Shown here piece by piece: positions 1 through 5,553 of a stretch of DNA of 5,553 nucleotides; the stretch's first letter is position 1; each line of letters opens with the position of its first letter. The notes beneath the pieces are model-generated. The model ran no database searches, was not told the DNA's origin, and worked only from the letters and a program-made list of their open reading frames with translations. The position numbers and the translations under genes are program-made. The stretch is from contig JAFWGD010000189.1 of assembly GCA_017515355.1 (NCBI GenBank), positions 1-5,553 on the forward strand, in the 5' to 3' direction. The stretch is from Coriobacteriales bacterium (lineage in GTDB: Bacteria; Actinomycetota; Coriobacteriia; Coriobacteriales; CADBOM01).

Positions 1-507
1 CGTCGGCCTCGATTCGCAAGCATCGCCGGAGCCGTACCTGGCATTGGTGTCATGGCCATCGATAATGCCCCCCACGAGAAACGACGGGTCGGCATCGAGC
101 TTGACCATTGCGCTCGCAAGGATCGAAGAGGTGGTCGTCTTGCCATGCGTGCCCGCTACTGCGAGGATCTTCTTGCTCCTGCAGACGTAGGCGAGCATCT
201 GGGCGCGCGCCCATACGGGCACTCCCCTCTCCCTGGCCCACCTGAGTTCGGGATTGCGCTCGGGAATCGCGCTGCTGATGACCACGACCTCGGGGTCGAT
301 CTCCTCGATCGTCTTTGCACTGTGGCCGATCCGCACGTCGATGCCCTGCTTCCTCAGGGCACGCGCGACCTTGGAATCCTTGAGGTCGGAGCCGGAAACC
401 TCCATTCCCTGAGATTTGGCGACGGAGGCGATTCCGCTCATCCCGATTCCGCCGATACCGATGAAATGGACCCTGTTGAAACCTTCGATCTCGCAATCAA
501 ATGGCAT
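1..507 (-). CDS. murC: UDP-N-acetylmuramate--L-alanine ligase, N-terminal part (3' end outside window; frame break near the edge)
   Basis: MurC is the cytoplasmic ATP-dependent ligase that joins L-alanine to UDP-MurNAc, the first amino acid addition of peptidoglycan precursor synthesis. Seen here: an ATG at 505-507 opens a frame of 169 codons to the window edge. The N-terminal UDP-binding glycine-rich motif GIGGIGMSG is at residues 17-25. The Mur-ligase ATP-binding loop GTHGKTTT is at residues 119-126, with H after GT as is typical of MurC. The motif NARYGSGDA follows at about 155-163. Full-length MurC is usually 450-490 residues, so about one third is present. The start overlaps the murG stop by 11 nt, with GGTGAG four bases upstream of the ATG, which suggests translational coupling. 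Odd point: the last six codons (1-18) do not look like MurC, while a neighbouring frame reads R-I-E-A-D, matching the family EADES motif. Identity is certain; integrity at the left edge is not. Confidence 0.95.
   Translation of the reverse strand, partial: MPFDCEIEGFNRVHFIGIGGIGMSGIASVAKSQGMEVSGSDLKDSKVARALRKQGIDVRIGHSAKTIEEIDPEVVVISSAIPERNPELRWARERGVPVWARAQMLAYVCRSKKILAVAGTHGKTTTSSILASAMVKLDADPSFLVGGIIDGHDTNARYGSGDACESRPT
14..21 (-). other. murC: Probable one-base deletion (frameshift) in murC
   Basis: On the minus strand the frame runs G-S-G-D-A and then becomes C-E-S-R-P-T, which has no MurC character. Adding one base, for example a third T to the TT at 18-19, gives G-S-G-D-A-L-R-I-E-A-D. 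MurC proteins commonly have five residues between the GxG and the EADES motif, and the repaired frame restores exactly that spacing (D-A-L-R-I). A dropped T in a short T run is the simplest cause. Only three motif residues are visible before the window ends, so this is a strong inference, not proof. Confidence 0.7.
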
Positions 508-1669
508 CTATCTCACCAACCTCGATGTTTCCATTGGCAGCCGCTATGGCCAGCGCCGCAACCTTCTTGGCTGCGTTCTTCCTGCCCATAGCGAACGTCA
601 TCTCTGACATCTTCCTCCTGAGCTCGTCGTTTTCGAGCAGCTCGAAGAGCTTGGCCGTGAACTCGTCGCTCTCGACCTTGTCATCCGCGCACATCAAGGA
701 TGCGCCGGACTCGACGAGCGCCTGGGCGTTCTTCGTCTGGTGGTCGTCGGTGGCAAACGGGAACGGGACGAGCAGCGCGGCGGCTCCAACCGCCATGATC
801 TCGGCTAGCGAGGTTGCACCTGCGCGAGCGACCACGACGTCGCTGGCCGCGAGAGCCTCGCCCATGTTGTTGAAGTAGCCGGTAAGTGCATAGCGCTGCC
901 CCGGATTCTCCCAGCCGCCATCGGGCGTGAACCCCGGACCGGAGCATTCGATTCCATGCTCTCCAAGAGCCGCCTTGACGGTGTCGTATTCCTTCGGCCC
1001 GCAGATATGGATCACATGCAGGCCCTCGATCTCCATCAGCTTGGGGGCGAGCGCGGTGATGGCGGTGTTTATGTGGCGCGCTCCCTGGGAGCCGCCGAAG
1101 ACGAAGAGCAGCTTGTCGCCAGCGGGGATGCCGAGCATCTTTCGGGAGGGCTCGCGCTCCACCGCAAGGAACTCCGCGCGTACGGGGTTGCCGGTGAGGA
1201 TCATCGGGCAATCCGCCTTGAAGTACTTCGCCGCAGCCTCATAGGTGAGAGCGATTGCCGCAGCGCGCGATGCGAGATACTTGTTCGCCATGCCGGAAGC
1301 CGAGTTCTGCTCATGGATTACGAGCGGAATCCGCATGTCCTTGGCAGCCTTGCCAACCGGGATCGACACGTAGCCTCCGAATCCGATGACCGCATCGGGT
1401 TCGATATCGGCAAGCCAGCGCTTGGCGGCCTTCGAGCTCTTGAAGGCCTTGATGGAGGAGGTGATGAGAGTCAGCGGCTTGCGCCTGTTGAAGCCGGCGA
1501 CCTCGAACTCCTTGAAGTCGAAGCCGGCCTCAGGCGCCAAACGCGCCTCCAGGCCATTCGGCGTGCCCGCGAAGAGCACCTCGTGCCCATTTGCCTCGAG
1601 CTCCTTGCCAACTGCGATCGCAGGATAGATGTGCCCTGCGGTTCCACCACCGGTGATGACGAATTTCAA
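497..1669 (-). CDS. murG: UDP-GlcNAc:undecaprenyl-PP-MurNAc-pentapeptide N-acetylglucosaminyltransferase (lipid II synthase)
   Basis: MurG is a GT-B, family GT28 glycosyltransferase on the inner face of the membrane. It moves GlcNAc from UDP-GlcNAc onto lipid I, giving lipid II. The 390-residue length is a little above the usual 355-370. Visible motifs: N-terminal glycine loop GGGTAGH at 7-13 followed by IYPAIAV; FGGYVS near 97-102; HEQNS at 119-123; the second glycine loop GGSQGA at 192-197; the nucleotide-sugar segment ARAGATSLAE at 281-290; and PFPFATDDHQTKNA at 302-315. The start is TTG at 1667-1669. It is preferred because it begins directly at the conserved first strand (M-K-F-V-I-T) and has AGGGGAG five bases upstream; no ATG or GTG lies in frame just upstream. 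A 140-nt gap separates it from ftsW, and its last 11 nt overlap the start of murC. The frame is intact with no missing key residues. Confidence 0.97.
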   Translation of the reverse strand: MKFVITGGGTAGHIYPAIAVGKELEANGHEVLFAGTPNGLEARLAPEAGFDFKEFEVAGFNRRKPLTLITSSIKAFKSSKAAKRWLADIEPDAVIGFGGYVSIPVGKAAKDMRIPLVIHEQNSASGMANKYLASRAAAIALTYEAAAKYFKADCPMILTGNPVRAEFLAVEREPSRKMLGIPAGDKLLFVFGGSQGARHINTAITALAPKLMEIEGLHVIHICGPKEYDTVKAALGEHGIECSGPGFTPDGGWENPGQRYALTGYFNNMGEALAASDVVVARAGATSLAEIMAVGAAALLVPFPFATDDHQTKNAQALVESGASLMCADDKVESDEFTAKLFELLENDELRRKMSEMTFAMGRKNAAKKVAALAIAAANGNIEVGEIDAI

Positions 1670-1674
1670 GCGGA

Positions 1675-1681
1675 CTCCCCT
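1675..1681 (-). promoter_or_regulatory. Ribosome binding site of murG
   Basis: AGGGGAG on the minus strand lies five bases (TCCGC) before the TTG at 1667-1669. It is the clearest Shine-Dalgarno sequence in the window and supports the non-ATG start of murG. Confidence 0.75.
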
Positions 1682-1722
1682 AGCCTCTCTCAGATTCGCG
1701 TTGCGCCCCTTTTCGTGGACGA

Positions 1723-1745
1723 TCCAGCGCTTTTGGCGCGCTGGA
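1723..1745 (-). other. Perfect 8-bp inverted repeat (hairpin) in the ftsW-murG gap
   Basis: On the minus strand TCCAGCGC and GCGCTGGA are exact reverse complements around the 7-nt loop GCCAAAA, and a G-T pair can extend the stem by one. It lies 53 nt before the murG start, in the only sizeable gap of the cluster. No T run follows on either strand, so it does not look like an intrinsic terminator. An RNA stability or processing element, a weak attenuator, or a chance GC-rich palindrome are all possible. Function is unknown. Confidence 0.4.
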
Positions 1746-1809
1746 CGCGAATTCCCTCCAATACATTCTACTTGTGAAGCGCTGCGCCTGAGGCGTCAAC
1801 GCGATACCT

Positions 1810-3129
1810 TCACGTAAACTTCGATAATCGAAGCGAGCGACGGGCGAAGCTTGTGGAGCGAGATGAGCCGTAAGCCCCCGAAACTCCCGTTTGCCTTGCG
1901 CTCGAACCATCAACGATCCAATAGCCGCCAGCATCGGAATCGCCCTTGCCGGTGCCTTGGACAACCTCGATCTGGCCCCTCATCCTGCCGGACTCGTCGC
2001 TGGAATCGTGCAGCGAAACGCTCAGGATCAGACCGACGAGGATCATCGTCGTGATCATAGAGCTTCCTCCGTAGCTGATGAACGGAAGCGGCTTACCCGT
2101 CACCGGCAGCAGCCCGGTGGTGCAGAACATGTTGAGGAAGGCCTGGAACGAGATGACCGCTCCCGAGGTTTGCGCGACCATCCTGCCGAAGATGCCCGAA
2201 GCGCTCTGCCCAACCTGCAGCGAGCTTCTGCAGAAGAGCAGGAAGACCACGACTACGAAGATGCATCCCAGCCAACCGAGCTCTTCGCCGATGATCGGGA
2301 AGATGAAGTCGTTGTAGGCGTACTGCAGATAGAGGTACTTCTGCGCCGAATTGCCGAGACCGACGCCGGTCAGCCCGCCCTCGGAGAGCGCGTAGAGACC
2401 GTTGGCAATCTGGCTCGACTGGTCAGAAAGAGGGTTGAGCCACGCAGCGATCCTGTCTCCGCGGAAGCTGACGAGCGCGATCATGGCTACTCCGAGAACG
2501 ACGCACACTGCTATGACGAGGGCCACCCACGCCCTGGGGAGCTCCCCGAACCACATGACCGCGATAACCGCGACGAGCGCGATGATGGAGGTGCCCAGGT
2601 CGGGCTGGGCGACGATGAGCAGCACCGGAGTGCCGACGATCAACAGCATGAGCAGCGAGAACTTCCCTACCGACAGTTCGCCCTCATGGAAGCGCGAGAT
2701 CTGGTGCGCACAGGTAAGCGGGATTACGATCTTGGCGAGCTCGGAGGGCTGGACGCTGATGCCCGCGATCTCGAATGCCCTGGTTGCGCCGAGCGTCGCC
2801 TCGCCGAGGAACCTGACCATGATCAGGGAGGCCACGAGAACCACCCAGATGAGCCAGACCACCGGGGAATCCCAGAAGCGCGGCTTGATCAGGGCGGTGA
2901 TGAAGGCGATGAAGATTCCGGCGCCGATCCAGACGAGATGCCTCTTGAAGAAGTAGGTGGCGTCGTGAGCATTCGAGGTGTAGCCGAAGACGGAGGATGC
3001 CGAGTAGACCATGATGGCGCCAAGCGCGAGCAAGACTATCACGGTGCCGATGAGCATTAGCCTCGATGCCATCACCGAGGAGGAAGGACTTCCGCCCGCC
3101 TTGATCTTCGATCGCTTAGCAGCGCTCAA
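1810..3129 (-). CDS. ftsW: Septal peptidoglycan glycosyltransferase FtsW (SEDS family)
   Basis: FtsW is a polytopic membrane protein of the SEDS family that polymerises lipid II at the division septum, working with a class B penicillin-binding protein. Using the TTG at 3127-3129, the protein has 439 residues. About ten hydrophobic segments can be seen. SEDS motifs in order: MVYSASS at 40-46; GATRAFEIAGISVQPSELAK near 114-133; AQPDLGTS at 174-181; GLTGVGLGNSAQK near 252-264; NDFIF at 273-277, whose Asp-274 matches the catalytic aspartate of the family; GEELG at 281-285; and PVTGKPLPFISYGGSS at 342-357. A hydrophilic tail of about 65 residues, rich in Ser, Gly and Arg, follows the last membrane segment. 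The TTG start overlaps the murD stop as TTGA and has GGGGGA eight bases upstream. GTG at 3073-3075 or ATG at 3070-3072, just before the first membrane segment, are alternatives. Position between murD and murG argues for FtsW over RodA. Confidence 0.95.
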   Translation of the reverse strand: MSAAKRSKIKAGGSPSSSVMASRLMLIGTVIVLLALGAIMVYSASSVFGYTSNAHDATYFFKRHLVWIGAGIFIAFITALIKPRFWDSPVVWLIWVVLVASLIMVRFLGEATLGATRAFEIAGISVQPSELAKIVIPLTCAHQISRFHEGELSVGKFSLLMLLIVGTPVLLIVAQPDLGTSIIALVAVIAVMWFGELPRAWVALVIAVCVVLGVAMIALVSFRGDRIAAWLNPLSDQSSQIANGLYALSEGGLTGVGLGNSAQKYLYLQYAYNDFIFPIIGEELGWLGCIFVVVVFLLFCRSSLQVGQSASGIFGRMVAQTSGAVISFQAFLNMFCTTGLLPVTGKPLPFISYGGSSMITTMILVGLILSVSLHDSSDESGRMRGQIEVVQGTGKGDSDAGGYWIVDGSSARQTGVSGAYGSSRSTSFARRSLRLSKFT

Positions 3130-4589
3130 ACCGCGGTTCCCCCATCCTCTTTGGCGATGAGCTCGGCCACGAGCTTCTTGAATGTCTCTCCCCTGTGCTC
3201 GAAGGAATTGAATTCGTCGAAAGACGCGCATGCAGGGGAAAGGAGAACCGAGTCCCCATCGCTGGCGAGCCGAGCAGCCTTTTCGAGCGCATCGGCCATG
3301 CCGACGGCTTCATGGAGCTTCTACAGGTCAGCTTCGCTGGCTCCACTGGAGAACGCCTCGAGGAAGCGCTCCTTCGACTCTCCGTAGCAGATAACCGCCT
3401 TGCACTTGGCGTAGCAATCCGCGACGAGCTCTGAGAGGTCGGTGCCCTTATCGCGCCCGCCAAGCAGGATGATGACGCCGTCATCGACGGAGAAGGCTGT
3501 CAGAGCCTTGAGCACCGCATCGACGTTGGTTGCCTTCGAATCGTTGTAGAATCGCACGCCGTGGAGCGTTCCACAGGGCTCGATTCGGTGCTCTACCGGG
3601 GAAAACGTGCGCAAACCCTCCGCGATGGCCTCGAGGCTTCCGCCGACGGCAAGAGCCGCGGAGCATGCCGCGAGAGCGTTCTGCAGATTGTGCTCTCCCT
3701 TGATCTGAAGCTCGCTGGCAAGGCAGATCTCGAGCTCCTTGCCGTCGAAGAGAACCTTGAGCACACCATCCTCGACGAACGCGAGATCAGCGAATCCATC
3801 GCAGCGGCACCCCATTCCGTCGGGACCGCCAAGCGCAACGACCTTGACGCCACGCATGGCGAGCTCGCTTGCGAAGGCGCGATCTGCAGGGTCCTGGCAA
3901 TCGATGATCGCACAGTCGTCAGCATCCATATTGGCGAAAAGCTTGAACTTCGCTTGCCTGTAGGCCTCATGGCTGCCATGCCAGGAGAGATGGTCTGGCG
4001 TTACGTTGAGAAGGATGCCGACGCGCGGCTTGAACTGCGCGGTGGTGGCGAGCTGGTAGGAGGAGAGCTCCGCGGAGAAGAAGCGCCCAGCAGGCCTTTC
4101 GTCGGCTGCGGTGATGCAGGGATCGCCGATGTTGCCAACGGTGCATGAATCGAAACCGCATGTCCTCAGAAGATGATCGACCAGCATCGTCGTGGTCGTC
4201 TTCCCGTTGGTTCCCGTGATGCCGATCCAGTCGGCCGGCGAGATGCGGAACGCGAGCTCGGGCTCGGAGACTATATCGGCGCTCGCGCGCTTTGCAGAGG
4301 CGTAGAAGCCGCTGTTCTCGGAGATGCCGGGGCTGACGACGGCAAGATCGAAGCCGCCCTCTACTTCCTCGCAATCGAAGATCACGTCGATGCCGGCATC
4401 GATGAACCTCTGCGCCGCTGCCTCGGTCGAGGGGACGCGCTTTCCGGCGTAAATCGTAAACGAAGAGACCGAAACGCGATCGGTCTCAGCTGACTTGAGA
4501 TGATTGAGGCAGAACTGCGCAGCCGCGCTGCCACTGACTCCCAAGCCGATTATCGCAACGTTGCCCAGATCGATCCTGTCCAAACCCAT
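3126..4589 (-). CDS. murD: UDP-N-acetylmuramoyl-L-alanine--D-glutamate ligase, interrupted by an in-frame UAG
   Basis: MurD is the cytoplasmic ATP-dependent ligase that adds D-glutamate to UDP-MurNAc-L-Ala. The frame from ATG 4587-4589 to TGA 3126-3128 spans 487 codons before the stop, slightly long for the family (about 440-470). Visible: the N-terminal loop IGLGVSG at 14-20; ATP-binding loop ITGTNGKTTT at 124-133; NVTPDHLSWHG at 195-205; YRQAKFK at 210-216, whose Lys-214 fits the family's carbamylated lysine; KGEHNLQNALAA at 297-308; HRIE at 334-337; NDSKATNVDA at 349-358; and GGRDKG at 378-383 or so. Codon 423 is TAG. The same frame then continues for 64 residues with the family C-terminal motif LLSPACASFDEF..FEHRGETFK. 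Read literally, the product stops at residue 422 (3321-4589) and lacks part of the C-terminal ligase domain. mraY ends 24 nt upstream; AAGGGA lies 12 nt before the ATG. Identity is certain; whether the gene is functional as written is open. Confidence 0.93.
3138..3143 (-). promoter_or_regulatory. Probable ribosome binding site of ftsW
   Basis: GGGGGA on the minus strand sits eight bases before the TTG at 3127-3129, inside the 3' end of murD. It favours the coupled TTG start over the later GTG/ATG pair, whose nearest purine-rich sequence (GGCGGAAG) lies about a dozen bases away. Confidence 0.45.
3321..3323 (-). other. murD: Premature in-frame UAG codon in murD
   Basis: The minus-strand context is GAC-CTG-TAG-AAG-CTC. 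No frame change occurs on either side, and the residues after the stop match the end of MurD, so one substitution is enough to explain it. GAG (Glu), CAG (Gln) or AAG (Lys) are each one base away. The clean conservation downstream means the change is either very recent, a sequence error, or tolerated by readthrough. Confidence 0.9.
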
Positions 4590-4613
4590 GAGTGCGAATC
4601 ATCCCTTACCGAA

Positions 4614-5553
4614 CTAGAGCAAACCCGTGAAGAACCAGGCGAATCCAAGGCACCCGAGGGTGCCGGAAACGATCATCAGCCTCGTGACCACCTGAGGTTC
4701 CGACCAGCCCTTCTTCTCGAGGTGATGGTGGAACGGGGCCATGAGGAAGACTCTCTTGCCGGTTTTCTTGAAGACGAGCACCTGGATGATGACGGAGAGG
4801 GCCTCGGCGACGAAGAGTCCTCCGATGACGAGGACGACGACCTCGGCCTTGGTGATGACCGCAATCGCTCCAACCGCAGTTCCCAGCGAAAGCGAGCCGG
4901 TGTCGCCCATGAAGATCGAGGCCGGATAGGTGTTGTGCCAGAGGAACCCGATGCAGGCTCCCGCCGCCGCGCCGCAGACGAGCGCGATCGAAAGGTTGTT
5001 CGTGGCGAACGCGATGGCAGCCATGACGAGCATGCAGATCAGCACGCACCCTCCAGCGAGGCCATCGAGGCCATCGGTGAGGTTGACCGCGTTGGACATG
5101 CCCGCGATCAGCAGCGTGACGAATATCACATAGAGCCATGGGATCTGGAAGCCGTCGCCGATAGGGATGGTGGTGGTGAGGATCCCCAGGTTGATCGTGC
5201 CGATCGAGGGGAAGTCGATGACGGGCGTCACGTCGCACCAGTTGACCGCGGCAAGGCAGAAGAGCACCGAGATGAGGATCTGCCCCGCCAGCTTGGCCTT
5301 AGGGGTGAGGCCGAGAGAACGCTGCTTGAAGACCTTGGTGATGTCGTCGACGAGGCCGAGCGCGCCGGTGAGCAGCGTGGCCATGATGACGAGCAGCACG
5401 GGAAGCAGGTGGATGTGCTTGGAGAATCCCGCGACAACCAGCGCCGATACGGTCATGGCCAGCAGGATGACTACGCCTCCCATGGTTGGCGTGCCCTGCT
5501 TGACGAGGTGCCTCTGCGGACCGTCGGCCCTGATCTGCTGGCCGATCTGCTTA
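4614..5553 (-). CDS. mraY: Phospho-N-acetylmuramoyl-pentapeptide transferase MraY, 5' end outside window
   Basis: MraY is an integral membrane enzyme that transfers phospho-MurNAc-pentapeptide from UDP to undecaprenyl phosphate, giving lipid I. The frame is open from the right edge (first full codon 5550-5552) to TAG at 4614-4616, 312 residues. Family size is about 320-370, so only a few tens of N-terminal residues are missing. Numbering from the first full codon: HLVKQGTPTMGG at 15-26; the Asp pair in GLVDDITK near 66-73; NLTDGLDGLAGG at 157-168; MGDTGSLSLG at 215-224; and the histidine motif APFHHHLEKKGW near 272-283. Several long hydrophobic segments alternate with these cytoplasmic loops, as expected for about ten membrane helices. 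The ATG at 5481-5483 is internal (the M of TMGG), not the start, because conserved MraY sequence continues upstream of it to the edge. murD follows after 24 nt. All catalytic motifs look intact. Confidence 0.97.
   Translation of the reverse strand, partial: KQIGQQIRADGPQRHLVKQGTPTMGGVVILLAMTVSALVVAGFSKHIHLLPVLLVIMATLLTGALGLVDDITKVFKQRSLGLTPKAKLAGQILISVLFCLAAVNWCDVTPVIDFPSIGTINLGILTTTIPIGDGFQIPWLYVIFVTLLIAGMSNAVNLTDGLDGLAGGCVLICMLVMAAIAFATNNLSIALVCGAAAGACIGFLWHNTYPASIFMGDTGSLSLGTAVGAIAVITKAEVVVLVIGGLFVAEALSVIIQVLVFKKTGKRVFLMAPFHHHLEKKGWSEPQVVTRLMIVSGTLGCLGFAWFFTGLL

Noticed and set aside
1723..1745. The hairpin as an intrinsic terminator
   Set aside because: Neither strand has a T run after the stem.
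1680..1766. A 28-codon minus-strand frame (ATG 1764-1766) as a leader peptide of murG
   Set aside because: No ribosome binding site precedes the ATG, and the composition (many Arg, Ser, Ala) is what random GC-rich DNA gives. There is no attenuator-like terminator after it.
956..1777. A 273-codon open frame on the plus strand
   Set aside because: It lies opposite the intact murG and has no family motif; it is a shadow frame.
1765..1796. TTGACG and TAGAAT on the minus strand as a promoter for murG
   Set aside because: The two hexamers are 23 nt apart, too far for a standard sigma-70 type promoter. No better -35 lies 16-18 nt from TAGAAT. A promoter in the gap is possible but not supported.
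1891..3060. A 389-codon open frame on the plus strand
   Set aside because: It is antisense to ftsW, has a highly acidic and repetitive composition, and shows no recognisable domain; it is a codon-bias shadow in GC-rich DNA.
3130..3231. Upstream ATG at 3229-3231 as the start of ftsW
   Set aside because: It would add 34 Arg- and Gln-rich residues that are just the out-of-frame reading of the conserved murD C-terminus. SEDS proteins do not carry such a segment.
3116..3484. A separate 122-codon minus-strand gene at the murD-ftsW boundary
   Set aside because: It is out of frame with murD and Ser/Arg-rich; the real coding in this stretch is the continuation of murD past its UAG.

Overview
The window is a 5.5 kb piece of a bacterial division and cell wall (dcw) cluster. 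All genes read on the minus strand, so transcription runs from the right edge to the left. In transcription order it holds mraY (5' end cut off by the window), murD, ftsW, murG and murC (3' end cut off). The same order is found in many bacteria, including Actinomycetota. The GC-rich sequence, the TTG starts of ftsW and murG, and a MurG of the GGGTAGH-IYPA type fit a high-GC Gram-positive organism. A member of Coriobacteriia or a related actinobacterial lineage is my best guess, but the class is inference only.

Layout by plus-strand coordinates: 1-507 murC, N-terminal 163 residues readable before a frame problem at the edge; 497-1669 murG, overlapping murC by 11 nt; 1670-1809 a 140-nt gap, the only real intergenic space, containing a perfect 8-bp hairpin and the murG ribosome binding site; 1810-3129 ftsW, whose likely TTG start overlaps the murD stop as TTGA; 3126-4589 murD, interrupted by an in-frame TAG at 3321-3323; 4590-4613 a 24-nt gap; 4614-5553 mraY. 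No gene-free stretch exceeds 300 nt, and I see no RNA gene, mobile element, CRISPR array or phage trace.

The genes work in one pathway. MurC and MurD add L-Ala and D-Glu to UDP-MurNAc in the cytoplasm. MraY moves the phospho-MurNAc-pentapeptide onto undecaprenyl phosphate to make lipid I. MurG adds GlcNAc to make lipid II. FtsW polymerises lipid II at the division septum.

The unusual content is damage, not a new system. murD carries a premature UAG, yet its frame and its conserved C-terminal motif continue intact beyond it. murC appears to lack one base within its first 20 nt of window sequence, because its conserved EAD motif sits in a different frame at the expected distance. Both genes are normally essential and single copy, so sequence error is the simplest explanation. 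Real lesions or UAG readthrough are less likely but testable. I found no convincing undescribed system here.
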